DNA of 34,282 bases from Lachnospiraceae bacterium UBA7199 (GTDB lineage: Bacteria; Bacillota; Clostridia; Lachnospirales; Lachnospiraceae): the NCBI GenBank assembly GCA_002490775.1, contig DKUR01000080.1, forward strand, positions 1-34,282, given 5' to 3'. A program made the position numbers and the translations under genes. Shown here one piece after another: positions 1-8,548 of this stretch. The stretch's first letter is position 1, and every line of letters begins with the position of its first letter. The notes under the pieces were generated by a model that was not told the DNA's origin, did no database searches, and saw only the letters and a list, made by a program, of their open reading frames with translations.

Positions 1-56
1 GAGAAATTTCCTCCTACTCGATCATAGAAAAAACGGCTAAGGAGGAAAAGACTATT

Positions 57-3000
57 ATGAGAAAACGAAAGAACAGTTTATTGCAGAGAATGTTTGCGAT
101 GCTGCTTGCGGCGGTACTGATTACAGGCATGGTATCGAATGCTGCGCCTGTAAGCGTGCTGGCGCAGGAGATTACGGCCTCTTCCACGCCGGATGGACAG
201 CAGGAAAGCGGCGGGGAAAATAGGGATGAAACCGTGGAGGAGGACACAGAGCCGAAGGAAGAAACGAGTTCCGAAGAGCAGAAACCGGAGGAGAAGCCGG
301 AACAGGATACGCCGAAGCCTGAAGAGGGAACGGAAGAAGAAACGCCAAAGCCTGCGGATGGGGCGGAAGAGGAAACACCAAAGCCGGAGGAAGAGACAGA
401 GCAGGAGACACCGGAGCCGGAGGAAGAGACAGAACAGGAAACGCCGAAGACAGGTACGGAGGAAGAAACCGGAGAAACCACGGTGGCCGAAGTCAGTCAG
501 GATTTACAGGCATTGCTTGCGCGGATCGCCGCCCTGCCGGACGCAGAAGAATACCTTGCCACAGAGCCGGACGCGGACGATTGGGCGGAAAATGAAGATG
601 CCTACGAGGAAGCCTACACAGAATGGATGGTGGGGCTGTACGAGTATGCCGACGAAGCCCTTGCCATACAGGAGGAAATAGAGAAGCTGCCGGAAGAACA
701 GCGGGCGCAGATATCGGAAGAAGAAATGCAAAAGCTGGCGGCATGGACAACAATTGCACAGACAGCAGAAGAGAGCACGCAGGTGATGACGACGGATACT
801 ACGAGCGGTACTTGTGGCGATAACGTGGAATGGACACTGGCAGATGGGGTATTGACAATTAGCGGCAGTGGGGCTATAAACAACTATGCATTTGATGGAA
901 AAAATGATATAAAAACAGTTGTGATTAATGAAGGTGTAACGAGCATAGGAATGTATGCGTTTAGAAACTGTAGCAGTCTGACAAGCATAACAATACCAGC
1001 GAGTGTAAAAAACATAGTGACATGTGCGTTTTATAATTGCAGCAGCCTGACAAACATAACGATATCGGAGGGCGTGACAAGCATAGGGGGTAATGCGTTT
1101 TATAGTTGCAGCAACCTGACAAGCATAACGATACCTGCCAGTGTGACAAGCATAGATTCTAATGTGTTTCATAAATGCAGTAACCTGACAAAGGTAGAGT
1201 TGCTGGGTGAATTGACAACTATCAACAGTGGTGCATTTTGGGAGTGCAGCAGTCTGGAAAGTATAACGATACCGGATAGTGTGGAAAGCATAGGGAATTT
1301 TGCGTTTAGTGGCTGCAGCAGCCTGACAGGCATAACGATACCGGAGGGCGTAACAAGCATAGGACAATCTGCGTTTAATGGTTGCAGCAGCTTGGAAAGT
1401 ATAACGATACCGGCGAGCGTGACAAGCATAGGTGGCTCTGCATTTTATGGCTGCAGTAGTTTGGCAACTGTGACAATGGAAAGCGAAGTGCCGTCAACGC
1501 TTGGCAACAGTAATGTTTTTTATAAGTGTGAATGTACCAACGGCAGCACCAAGGGCATTCATGTCCCTGTGGGTACAGCGGATACGTATAAGCAGGCAAC
1601 GAACTGGAGTACCTATAAGAACAATATCACAGACGGCACACATTCTCATGCATGGTCGTCTGACTGGACAACCAATGAAACCCACCACTGGCATGAATGT
1701 GCCGAGCAGGGCTGTACGGTGACAGACAACGCTGATAAAAGCGGTTACGGAGAGCATGTCTATGACAATGACAGCGATACAACCTGTAATACCTGCGGCT
1801 ATACCAGAACGCTGCAGGACAAACAGCCGCCTACGGGAGAGATTAAAATAGACAGCCATTCGTGGACACAATTCCTAAATGCAATTACTTACAGACTGTT
1901 TTTCCGAGAAGCAAAACAGGTTACAATTACGGCGCAGGACGAAGGTTCCGGCGTGGATAAGATATATTATTATATTTCGAGTGAAGAATTGGAAGGGAAG
2001 GAACAGCTAAATTGGCTTGAATGGACGGAAGGTGACTCCTTTTCCATAGACCCGGACAAGCAATGCATTATTTATGTGAAGATAACCGATAAGGCAGGGA
2101 ATGTGACCTACCTTTCTTCGGACGGGCTGATATTTGACGCCACACCACCGGTTATAAACGGCGTAACAAATGGGGAAACTTACCATGCGCCGCAGACCGT
2201 TATCGTGACGGATGCAATGTTTGGTGTAAAAAGAGTAACGGTAAACGGCACGGAAGTTACCCTCACTGGCGATTCATTTACGTTAAGGTTATCAGACAAT
2301 CCGCAGACCATCGTTGCCGAGGATCATGCAGGAAATACCACTACCGTAACGGTAACTGTAAAGGAACAGACCTATGCCGTAACGGTTCAGAACGGAACGG
2401 GCGCCGGAGATTACAAAGAGGGAGCCATTGTGACGATTACGGCAAATGCCCCTGCCAGCGGAAAGCAGTTTGACAAGTGGGTGGTAAACAGCGGCGGCGT
2501 GACCTTGGCCAATGTCACAAACAATACCACCACCTTTACCATGCCCGCAGGAGCGGTAAGCGTAACGGCGACTTATAAAGATTTCGTATCGGACGCCGAC
2601 AAGGTGGCGAGAGCAAAAACAGTTGTGGAGAATGCGCTTGCAGGAATTACGGCAACCAACGCAACGACCGAAACGGAAATTTTGGGCGTGATAAACACGG
2701 CTCTTGGCAATGCGGGGATTACGGGCGTGACCGTGACGATAGATAAATTTAGAAAAACGGAAGCCATCATAAGCGCTGCGGGACATATTGAAGGGGTTGT
2801 ATTTATTACATGCGGTCAGGAATCCGAAAGCATAAATATGGAAAAGCCGATCGCACAGCTGACGGCAGGGAAATATACGGCGGCTGTCAATAACGGAACA
2901 GGCGGCGGCGAGTATGCGGCGGGCGATACCGTGACGATTGAGGCAGATGCCCCTGCAAGCGGAAAGCAGTTTGACAGGTGGGTGGTAAACAGCGGAAATG

Positions 3001-4256
3001 TGACTTTAACAGATGCCACCAGCAGTACCACGACCTTTACCATGCCCGCAGGAGCGGTAAGCGTGTCGGCAACCTATAAGGACAAAACCACTACAGGCGG
3101 CGGCAGTGGCGGTGGCGATTCCGGCAGCGGCGACCATTCCGGCGGGAACAGCGGCGGCAATACAGGCAGCGGAGATTATTCCGGCGGCAGCAGCGGCGGT
3201 AATTCCGATAGCAGTGGCGGCCATAGTGGCGGAGGCAGTCATGGCGGCGGCAATTCTGGCAATGGTAATAACAACAATGACAATGGCGGTTTCGCCGGCG
3301 ATGCTGACAACAATGGCGCAGGCGGCAATATCAGCAGTGACAGCGGTAATGGCAGTTCCGGCGCAAACGATGCTGTAGGCGGCAGTCAAAGCGGTGCAAA
3401 CGCTGTAGTTACGCCTGCCAAAGCGCCCGCAACGGTCATTACTACGCCGCAGGAGAACTTGGAGGATACCGTCTTAACGGCAGCGGAGAAACAACAGAAA
3501 GCGGACGGCGCGGACATTCGGATCGAACTTGACGTAAAGGTAGCGGCGGCAGAGGCCGGTGCGGCGGACAGGGCCCTTGTTGAGGAAGCGTTGCGCGGTT
3601 CTGCGGCAGGCTATATCCTCGGGCAGTATCTTGATATCAACCTGTACAAGGTGATTGGAGACAGCCGCACAGCCATTACGCAGACAGACGGGAAGATTAC
3701 CGTCAGGATTGATGTGCCGGAGAGCCTGAAAAACACCGACAGCACAAGGACAAGAATCTTTGCGGTGATTCGTGCCCATGACGGCAAAGCACAGCTTCTG
3801 GCAGATCTGGATCAAGAGGCCGGCACCATTACCATAGAAACGGATCGTTTCTCCACTTATGCGATTGTGTACAAAGATACGGTGACCGGTGCGGGAAACC
3901 CGAGCAGTGGGGACGGCGGCACTATCCAGCTACGCGCAGAGAGCGGCAGCGGTAAGGAATCCGGCAACGGGAAGGATGATGAGCCCAAGACCGGGGATAA
4001 TACACCCATAGAACTGAGCGCAACTCTTGCCATGATCGCGGGCTTTGGTTATCTGCTTTTGTACTTTATGGACAGAGAGCGGGGCATGACGGAGGAGAGG
4101 AAGAAGGAACTTGTCTCCTGCCTTGTGACATGGGCGAAGCAGGGCGGAAAGATCAGGAAATACCTTGCCCTTGCGGCGATCTTCGTGCTGCTGGTATATT
4201 ACCACAGCATCGGTAAGAAAATATGCGTGGAATGGAAAGAGGTTTATGGAGAATAA
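57..4256 (+). CDS. BspA-type leucine-rich-repeat cell-surface protein
   Basis: A 1,399-residue surface protein. It opens with a signal peptide (basic N-terminus, hydrophobic core about residues 12-30). A Glu/Pro-rich spacer follows (about 45-135), then a helical segment (about 140-235) and eight to nine BspA-type LRR_5 repeats of 23 residues (about 284-490). Next come a Cys/His-rich stretch (about 528-587), Ig-like domains (about 592-771), two InlB-type B-repeats (about 772-841 and 939-1011) around a helical linker, and a Gly/Ser/Asn linker (about 1012-1115). A C-terminal beta domain precedes PKTGD (1310-1314), a hydrophobic segment and basic residues, as in a sortase signal. Unusually, some 60 more residues with a second hydrophobic segment follow. 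TAAGGAGG lies 11 nt before the ATG. It is probably an adhesin or host-interaction protein, but the ligand is unknown. Confidence 0.9.
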   Translation: MRKRKNSLLQRMFAMLLAAVLITGMVSNAAPVSVLAQEITASSTPDGQQESGGENRDETVEEDTEPKEETSSEEQKPEEKPEQDTPKPEEGTEEETPKPADGAEEETPKPEEETEQETPEPEEETEQETPKTGTEEETGETTVAEVSQDLQALLARIAALPDAEEYLATEPDADDWAENEDAYEEAYTEWMVGLYEYADEALAIQEEIEKLPEEQRAQISEEEMQKLAAWTTIAQTAEESTQVMTTDTTSGTCGDNVEWTLADGVLTISGSGAINNYAFDGKNDIKTVVINEGVTSIGMYAFRNCSSLTSITIPASVKNIVTCAFYNCSSLTNITISEGVTSIGGNAFYSCSNLTSITIPASVTSIDSNVFHKCSNLTKVELLGELTTINSGAFWECSSLESITIPDSVESIGNFAFSGCSSLTGITIPEGVTSIGQSAFNGCSSLESITIPASVTSIGGSAFYGCSSLATVTMESEVPSTLGNSNVFYKCECTNGSTKGIHVPVGTADTYKQATNWSTYKNNITDGTHSHAWSSDWTTNETHHWHECAEQGCTVTDNADKSGYGEHVYDNDSDTTCNTCGYTRTLQDKQPPTGEIKIDSHSWTQFLNAITYRLFFREAKQVTITAQDEGSGVDKIYYYISSEELEGKEQLNWLEWTEGDSFSIDPDKQCIIYVKITDKAGNVTYLSSDGLIFDATPPVINGVTNGETYHAPQTVIVTDAMFGVKRVTVNGTEVTLTGDSFTLRLSDNPQTIVAEDHAGNTTTVTVTVKEQTYAVTVQNGTGAGDYKEGAIVTITANAPASGKQFDKWVVNSGGVTLANVTNNTTTFTMPAGAVSVTATYKDFVSDADKVARAKTVVENALAGITATNATTETEILGVINTALGNAGITGVTVTIDKFRKTEAIISAAGHIEGVVFITCGQESESINMEKPIAQLTAGKYTAAVNNGTGGGEYAAGDTVTIEADAPASGKQFDRWVVNSGNVTLTDATSSTTTFTMPAGAVSVSATYKDKTTTGGGSGGGDSGSGDHSGGNSGGNTGSGDYSGGSSGGNSDSSGGHSGGGSHGGGNSGNGNNNNDNGGFAGDADNNGAGGNISSDSGNGSSGANDAVGGSQSGANAVVTPAKAPATVITTPQENLEDTVLTAAEKQQKADGADIRIELDVKVAAAEAGAADRALVEEALRGSAAGYILGQYLDINLYKVIGDSRTAITQTDGKITVRIDVPESLKNTDSTRTRIFAVIRAHDGKAQLLADLDQEAGTITIETDRFSTYAIVYKDTVTGAGNPSSGDGGTIQLRAESGSGKESGNGKDDEPKTGDNTPIELSATLAMIAGFGYLLLYFMDRERGMTEERKKELVSCLVTWAKQGGKIRKYLALAAIFVLLVYYHSIGKKICVEWKEVYGE
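906..1526 (+). repeat. 69-nt tandem repeats encoding BspA-type LRRs
   Basis: Eight full 69-nt units start at 906, 975, 1044, 1113, 1182, 1251, 1320 and 1389, with a degenerate ninth from 1458. Each encodes 23 residues of the form SLTSITIPxSVTSIGxxAF followed by xxCS. The fifth unit is the most divergent at protein level. Near-identity between units at DNA level makes copy-number change by recombination likely. Confidence 0.9.
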
Positions 4257-4281
4257 GAGAAGAAAAGTAATGTGAATTTTA

Positions 4282-4310
4282 TTGTCAAGGCAGGTGCTTT
4301 TTTGTATAAT
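4282..4310 (+). promoter_or_regulatory. Sigma-A-type promoter for the Rpn-family gene
   Basis: TTGTCA (4282-4287) and a consensus TATAAT (4305-4310) are separated by 17 nt. This places transcription start near 4317, about 60 nt before the GTG at 4378. It makes the nuclease gene independent of the surface-protein gene upstream. Confidence 0.75.
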
Positions 4311-4377
4311 TAAAATGTAGTAGGAGCAGGATAATTCATATCTTTTACCATAAATTTTTAGAAATTGAGGTGATAAG

Positions 4378-5238
4378 GTGTCGGACGATACAAAGCAGAT
4401 ACAGGGAGTTATGGCAAAGCGTACCGCAAAAGACAGCGTATTCCTTGACCTTTTTCAAAATAAGAGTTATCTGTTGAAGCTGTATCAAACGCTCCACCCG
4501 GAAGATACCACAGCAACAGAGGATTCCCTTACAGATGTGACAATTACAAATATACTGACAGATAATCTTTATAATGATTTAGGCTTTATTGTAAATGATA
4601 AACTGATGATACTTGTAGAGGCACAATCTACATGGACAATGAATATTTTAGTAAGGGCTTTGTTGTATCTGGCGCAAAGCTATCACGAATATTTTCAGCG
4701 TACCAGCCAAGATTATTACAAGAGCAGGAAAGTAAAAATGCCAAAGCCTGAACTTTATGTGATTTTTACGGGAAACAAAGGGCGGAAACCTGATAAAATA
4801 TCTCTGTCTAAAGAATTTTTCGAGAGCGCGGAAATAGATATTGAGGTTAAGGCCAAAGTGATCTATGAAAGCGATACAGATGATATTATCAACCAATACA
4901 TCATTTTCTGCAAAGTTTTTAATGAACAGACAAAACAACACGGCATGACGAGGAAAGCGGTTACGGAAACAATCCGCATATGTAGGGACAGGAATGTTTT
5001 AAGGGAATATTTAGCGCAGAGAGAAAAGGAGGTTGTGACGATTATGATGAGTTTATTTGATGAAGAACAGATCATGAAATCGTTTATCAGAAGTGAAAGG
5101 CATGATGAAGCCAGAGAAACGGCGGAAAGGTTGATAAAAAAAGGAAAAATGACTCTTGAGGATATTGCGGAATGTGTTCCGTCATTATCACTTAAAGAAT
5201 TAAAAGAACTTGAAGCCGAGGTTATGCAGTTAGCATAA
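4378..5238 (+). CDS. Rpn-family (PD-(D/E)XK) nuclease / putative transposase
   Basis: A 286-residue protein resembling the Rpn recombination-promoting nuclease / PD-(D/E)XK transposase-like family that is abundant in Lachnospiraceae. The N-terminal half carries the family signature: AKRTAKDSVFLDLF, then a run ending NDLGFIVNDKLMILVEAQS (about residues 65-84) that would hold the nuclease acidic and Gln residues, then a helical RALLYLAQSYHEYF segment. The C-terminal third is charged and helical, as is usual for these proteins. The start is GTG with GAGGTGAT just upstream; an ATG at 4411 is the alternative but has a poorer ribosome-binding site. Length is normal for the family. It is a single-gene unit with its own promoter, next to a repeat-flanked toxin-antitoxin-like remnant. 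Confidence 0.8.
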   Translation: MSDDTKQIQGVMAKRTAKDSVFLDLFQNKSYLLKLYQTLHPEDTTATEDSLTDVTITNILTDNLYNDLGFIVNDKLMILVEAQSTWTMNILVRALLYLAQSYHEYFQRTSQDYYKSRKVKMPKPELYVIFTGNKGRKPDKISLSKEFFESAEIDIEVKAKVIYESDTDDIINQYIIFCKVFNEQTKQHGMTRKAVTETIRICRDRNVLREYLAQREKEVVTIMMSLFDEEQIMKSFIRSERHDEARETAERLIKKGKMTLEDIAECVPSLSLKELKELEAEVMQLA

Positions 5239-5337
5239 TCAACAAAATAATTTAATATCAACCAAACAGCATAAAGGCGTATGGAATCATAAATTGTAAA
5301 CCGTGCGTCTTTTTACGTCCAAAAGAAAATGGCAGAC

Positions 5338-5431
5338 AGTAGGCGATGCACAGCCTTATAAATGAGCGAGTTAACAGATGGCAGGGACTATTTGAGTCTC
5401 TGCCTTTTCTGTCAGATAATACGGCGGCTAA
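5338..5431 (+). repeat. Intergenic direct repeat, copy A
   Basis: First copy of a repeat found again at 5899-6030. The core 5363-5422 (60 nt) is identical to 5961-6020. It contains a hairpin: GGCAGGGACT (5380-5389), loop ATTTG, AGTCTCTGCC (5395-5404), then TTTT. An outer ACAGA/TCTGT pairing could extend the stem. The left part is a motif containing GATGCACAGCC and ATGAGCGAG. It lies in the gap after the Rpn gene, which otherwise holds nothing recognisable up to 5500. Confidence 0.85.
5380..5408 (+). terminator. Terminator-like hairpin in repeat copy A
   Basis: A 10-bp stem with one G-U pair (5380-5389 with 5395-5404), a 5-nt loop and four T residues. It could end transcription of the Rpn gene. 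Because the same hairpin sits inside a duplicated repeat, it may instead be a structural part of the repeat. Confidence 0.5.
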
Positions 5432-5502
5432 AGTACGCAGATGAAGAAGTAAATGTGATATAGTTTGTGCGAAAATAATAGGGTGTAAATTAATAGTATC
5501 TT

Positions 5503-5511
5503 TGTTATAAT
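5503..5511 (+). promoter_or_regulatory. Extended -10 promoter element
   Basis: TGTTATAAT is a perfect extended -10. Only a weak -35 is visible 17 nt upstream. It would start transcription near 5518 and carry the PIN remnant and the small gene at 5663. Confidence 0.5.
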
Positions 5512-5550
5512 ACAAATAGATATTTTAGTGGTTGTTTGTTAGATATGTAA

Positions 5551-5682
5551 GGGGCAGATATACTCTTAACAACGGATGTAAAATTTATGCGTAATTGCAA
5601 AAAAATATTTTGTAAAGTAGATGTGAAAAATCCGATTGAGTATATGATGGAGGTGTTTGATAATGACAACAAAGACGATTAA
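5551..5682 (+). pseudogene. C-terminal remnant of a PIN-domain toxin gene
   Basis: The frame starting at 5551 is open for 43 codons and begins GADILLTTDVKFMRN, then ends with VDVKNPIEYMMEVF and an acidic tail. ADxLLTTD followed by a late KVxNPxEY strand is typical of the end of PIN-domain ribonucleases (VapC-like). The upstream frame is closed by a stop at 5548-5550 and no N-terminal half is present. The remnant overlaps the start of the next gene by 20 nt, as toxin-antitoxin pairs often do. The family call is from motif memory only. Confidence 0.45.
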
Positions 5683-5884
5683 GATAACAAAACCAAGCGA
5701 CATTAGAAGAATGGGGACAGAAGCTTTAATAAAAGCGCTAGGCCCGATTGGAATGGCAAGATACTTAGAAGAATTTGACGATGGAGGCACTGGTGACTAT
5801 ACGAAAGAAAAATATGAGCAGCCGGATTATACGATTCAAGAAATTTTAGCTATAAAAAAATGTGTTGTAATTAGGGGGAAATAG
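5663..5884 (+). CDS. Small protein with ALGPxGMxRYLxxF motif, possible partner of PIN toxin
   Basis: A 73-residue soluble protein. The ATG at 5663 has GGAGG 9 nt upstream; an in-frame TTG at 5657 is less likely. The central ALGPIGMARYLEEF followed by GTGDYTKEKYEQ resembles small uncharacterised proteins known from many bacteria, including cyanobacteria, often beside toxin genes; I cannot name a curated family. No membrane segment or signal peptide is visible. Its start overlaps the PIN-like remnant, so it may be the surviving half of a toxin-antitoxin module. Whether it was the antitoxin is inference. Confidence 0.6.
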   Translation: MTTKTIKITKPSDIRRMGTEALIKALGPIGMARYLEEFDDGGTGDYTKEKYEQPDYTIQEILAIKKCVVIRGK

Positions 5885-5898
5885 TGTATACCAAAGAT

Positions 5899-6030
5899 AG
5901 TAGGTGATGCACAGCCTTATAAATGAGCGAGTGATAAGTGGGTGATGCACAGCCCATAAGTGAGCGAGTTAACAGATGGCAGGGACTATTTGAGTCTCTG
6001 CCTTTTCTGTCAGATAATACAGGCGGCTAA
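5899..6030 (+). repeat. Intergenic direct repeat, copy B
   Basis: Second copy of the 5338-5431 repeat. The short left motif occurs twice here (5899-5931 and about 5939-5968). The 60-nt core 5961-6020 matches copy A exactly, and the hairpin recurs at 5978-6002. Copies A and B bracket the PIN remnant and its partner gene. Confidence 0.85.
5978..6006 (+). terminator. Terminator-like hairpin in repeat copy B
   Basis: Identical to the hairpin of copy A: stem 5978-5987 with 5993-6002, then TTTT. It is positioned to end transcription of the small gene at 5663. Confidence 0.5.
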
Positions 6031-6049
6031 TATATGCAGTTGTTTGTAA

Positions 6050-6199
6050 ACAAAGGAGCTTGCGGAGATAGTTTATAATTATAAGAGGCGTAATGGAAAC
6101 TTGACACCATTGGCAAAAAGAACGAACGATTTTGAAATAAGTGAGGAATATACTCATAAGGCATGGAAACCTATTCAGTTTATGAATTTGCTATTTTAG
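6050..6199 (+). other. Coding-like stretch without a start codon, possible gene remnant
   Basis: Reading from 6050, the frame encodes 49 residues containing KELAEIVYNYKRRNG and ISEEYTHKAWKPIQ before TAG at 6197. The residue mix looks protein-like, but there is no ATG start or ribosome-binding site and I do not recognise a family. It may be the tail of a gene lost when the flanking repeats recombined. Confidence 0.25.
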
Positions 6200-6216
6200 A
6201 CAGCATATTTTATAAT
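6188..6216 (+). promoter_or_regulatory. Promoter for the aldo/keto reductase-SDR operon
   Basis: TTGCTA (6188-6193) and a consensus TATAAT (6211-6216) with exactly 17 nt between them. The predicted start near 6223 leaves a leader of about 75 nt before the ATG at 6297. Confidence 0.7.
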
Positions 6217-6296
6217 GAATCTTACATTAGGGAAATTCTGTTTTTCGGATTGTATGCAGCATGAAATGTAAACTGGTTTCTGGAAAGGAGAGCTTT

Positions 6297-7427
6297 ATGG
6301 TTTATCGTGATTTTCAAGGATTAAAGTTATCTGCACTCGGATTGGGTGCGATGCGGCTGCCGGTGATTAACGGAAATGATGCGGAGATTGACAGCGCGGC
6401 TGTAGAGGAAATGGTCGCTTATGCGATGGAGCGCGGTATCAATTATTACGATACGGCCTGGGGTTATCACAACGGAAATTCGGAAATTGTCATGGGCAAT
6501 GCGCTTAAGAAATATGCCCGCGACAGCTTTTATCTCGCAACAAAATTTCCCGGGTACGATCTTGCCAACATGCCGAAAGTAAAGGAAATTTTTGAGAAGC
6601 AGCTTGAAAAGTGCGGTGTGGAATATTTTGATTTTTATCTTTTCCACAATGTTTGCGAAATGAATATTGACGCTTATCTGGATGAAAAGTTCGGCATTTA
6701 TGATTACCTGATCGAACAGAAGAAGAATGGCCGGATTAAGCATCTTGGATTTTCCGCCCATGGAAGCTGTGAGATTATGAAGCGTTTTCTGGAAGCCTAC
6801 GGCAAAGATATGGAATTTTGCCAGATTCAGTTAAATTATCTTGACTGGACTTTTCAGGATGCGAAGGCCAAGGTGGAGCTGTTAAACTCCTACCATATCC
6901 CGGTTTGGGTAATGGAACCTCTGCGCGGCGGCCGTCTGGCAAAACTGCCTGAAAAGGACGCGGAGATTTTGAAAGGGCTGCGCCCGGATGAGGGTGTACC
7001 GGCATGGGCATTCCGCTTCTTACAGACGCTTCCTGAGGTGAAGGTGATTCTCTCCGGTATGTCTGATCTGGAACAATTGAAAGAGAATATAAAAACCTTT
7101 GAGACAGATAAACCCCTTTCGGAAAAGGAAATGGAAACGCTTCTTTCGGTTGCGGATGGCTTGTTAAACGGAACGCTTCCCTGCACGGCCTGCCATTACT
7201 GTACGAGTCACTGTCCGCAGGGGCTGGATATTCCTATGCTTTTGAATCTTTACAATGAACACAGCTTTACGGGCGGCGGTTTCCTTGCGCCGATGGCATT
7301 GATGGCAGTGCCGCAGGAAAAACAGCCTACTGCCTGTATCGGCTGCCGCAGCTGCGAGAGGGTCTGCCCGCAGCAGATTAAGATATCCGAAGCCATGTCA
7401 GATTTTGGTGTGAAGCTGCGTGGGTAG
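6297..7427 (+). CDS. Aldo/keto reductase with C-terminal 4Fe-4S domain
   Basis: A 376-residue NAD(P)H-dependent oxidoreductase of the ferredoxin-fused aldo/keto reductase type. The TIM-barrel tetrad is visible as D52, Y57, K83 and H117 (YYDTAWGY, ATKFP, FYLFHNV). The C-terminus carries two four-Cys clusters: C296-x2-C299-x2-C302-x3-C306 and C347-x2-C350-x2-C353-x3-C357. These should bind two 4Fe-4S centres and allow electron exchange with ferredoxin-like partners. The ATG at 6297 follows AAGGAG by 6 nt; an upstream in-frame ATG at 6261 lacks a good ribosome-binding site. The substrate is unknown. It is the first gene of a two-gene operon with the SDR epimerase 25 nt downstream. Confidence 0.9.
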   Translation: MVYRDFQGLKLSALGLGAMRLPVINGNDAEIDSAAVEEMVAYAMERGINYYDTAWGYHNGNSEIVMGNALKKYARDSFYLATKFPGYDLANMPKVKEIFEKQLEKCGVEYFDFYLFHNVCEMNIDAYLDEKFGIYDYLIEQKKNGRIKHLGFSAHGSCEIMKRFLEAYGKDMEFCQIQLNYLDWTFQDAKAKVELLNSYHIPVWVMEPLRGGRLAKLPEKDAEILKGLRPDEGVPAWAFRFLQTLPEVKVILSGMSDLEQLKENIKTFETDKPLSEKEMETLLSVADGLLNGTLPCTACHYCTSHCPQGLDIPMLLNLYNEHSFTGGGFLAPMALMAVPQEKQPTACIGCRSCERVCPQQIKISEAMSDFGVKLRG

Positions 7428-7452
7428 AGATAAGCGCAGGGGGAGGGAAAAG

Positions 7453-8478
7453 ATGAGAGCTTTATTTATTGGCGGTACCGGAACGATCAGCACGGCGATT
7501 GTGAAGCAGTTGGCAAGTATGCCTTCATGGGAAGTATGGCTTTTAAACCGTGGTAACAGGACGGATGTCATACCGGAGAACGCACATCAGATCATTGCGG
7601 ATATCAACGATGAGGCGGCGGTTGCAGAAAAGATAAAAGATTTTACCTTCGATGTGGTTTGCGAGTTTATCGGTTTTCATGTGGAGGATGTGGAAAGAGA
7701 CTATCGGCTGTTTAAAGATAAAACAAAACAGTATATTTACATCAGTTCCGCGTCGGCTTACCATAAACCGGCAGCAAGCTACATTATCACTGAGGGAACG
7801 ACGCTTGCAAATCCATACTGGCAGTATTCCAGAGACAAGATTGCCAGTGAGAATTTTTTGATGCAGAAATATCGGGAAGAGGGATTTCCGGTTACGATTG
7901 TTCGTCCAAGCCACACCTATGACGAGCGGCATATTCCGCTCGGCGTTCATGGGAAAAACGGTTTTTGGCAGGTAATTAAGCGTATGATGGACGGAAAGCC
8001 GGTGATTATTCAGGGAGACGGAACGTCTCTTTGGACGCTTACCTTTAACACGGATTTTGCGGTCGGTTTTATCAGTCTGATGGGAAATCGTCACGCCATC
8101 GGGGAGGCCTTTCAGATTACGGGAGATGAGACCCTTACATGGAATCAGATTTATGGGACGATTGCCGATGCGCTTGACGTAGAGTTGAAGCCTTATTATG
8201 TAGCTTCCGAATATCTGGCGGCGGTGGGAGATAAATACGGATACGATTTTGAGGGAAGCCTGATTGGAGATAAGTCTGTTTCTGTGGTATTTGATAATAG
8301 TAAGTTAAAAAGGCTGGCTTCGGATATGGGGACACGGGTTCGGTTTGATCAGGGAGTAAGGATTGCTCTTGATTTTGTGTTGTCTCATCCTGAAGAATGT
8401 CAAAAGGAAGATCCTGAGTTTGATGCCTGGTGTGACCGGGTAATCGCGGCGATAGAGGCGTCAAAGGCACAGGTTTGA
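7453..8478 (+). CDS. NAD-dependent epimerase/dehydratase (extended SDR)
   Basis: A 341-residue extended short-chain dehydrogenase/reductase. The N-terminal FIGGTGTIS (residues 6-14) is the dinucleotide-binding glycine motif. SSASAY supplies the catalytic Ser region, and YSRDK (Y125, K129) is the YxxxK catalytic pair. The protein fits NAD-dependent epimerase/dehydratases acting on sugar nucleotides or related substrates, but the substrate cannot be read from the sequence. The ATG at 7453 is preceded by a GGGAGGGAAAAG tract; the longer in-frame start overlapping the reductase gene is less likely. A strong terminator follows the stop at once, so it ends the operon. Confidence 0.85.
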   Translation: MRALFIGGTGTISTAIVKQLASMPSWEVWLLNRGNRTDVIPENAHQIIADINDEAAVAEKIKDFTFDVVCEFIGFHVEDVERDYRLFKDKTKQYIYISSASAYHKPAASYIITEGTTLANPYWQYSRDKIASENFLMQKYREEGFPVTIVRPSHTYDERHIPLGVHGKNGFWQVIKRMMDGKPVIIQGDGTSLWTLTFNTDFAVGFISLMGNRHAIGEAFQITGDETLTWNQIYGTIADALDVELKPYYVASEYLAAVGDKYGYDFEGSLIGDKSVSVVFDNSKLKRLASDMGTRVRFDQGVRIALDFVLSHPEECQKEDPEFDAWCDRVIAAIEASKAQV

Positions 8479-8480
8479 GG

Positions 8481-8524
8481 AAAAAAGTACCGCTTCATGG
8501 AATTTATCGAAGCGGTACTTTTTT
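8481..8524. terminator. Bidirectional rho-independent terminator
   Basis: A perfect 10-bp stem, GTACCGCTTC (8487-8496) with GAAGCGGTAC (8509-8518), is flanked by A6 on the left and T6 on the right. It can stop both the SDR operon on the plus strand and the FlxA-like gene on the minus strand. Confidence 0.92.
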
Positions 8525-8548
8525 ATTGTACTAGTAAGATTTAATGAT

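Noticed and set aside
441..456. An early PKTG motif (about residue 131) in the surface protein as a sorting signal
   Set aside because: It lies in the acidic spacer and is not followed by a hydrophobic segment.
14..481. Ser/Val-rich open frame on the minus strand opposite the surface-protein gene start
   Set aside because: It mirrors the Glu/Pro-repeat codons of the real gene and has no ribosome-binding site.
504..1367. Long minus-strand frame of 287 codons opposite the LRR region
   Set aside because: It is a shadow of the 69-nt repeats; the residue pattern (YRYACQAAA) is just the repeats read backwards.
7420..7452. Longer start for the SDR gene overlapping the reductase stop
   Set aside because: It adds only basic residues, while the internal ATG has a strong ribosome-binding site and begins at the conserved first strand.
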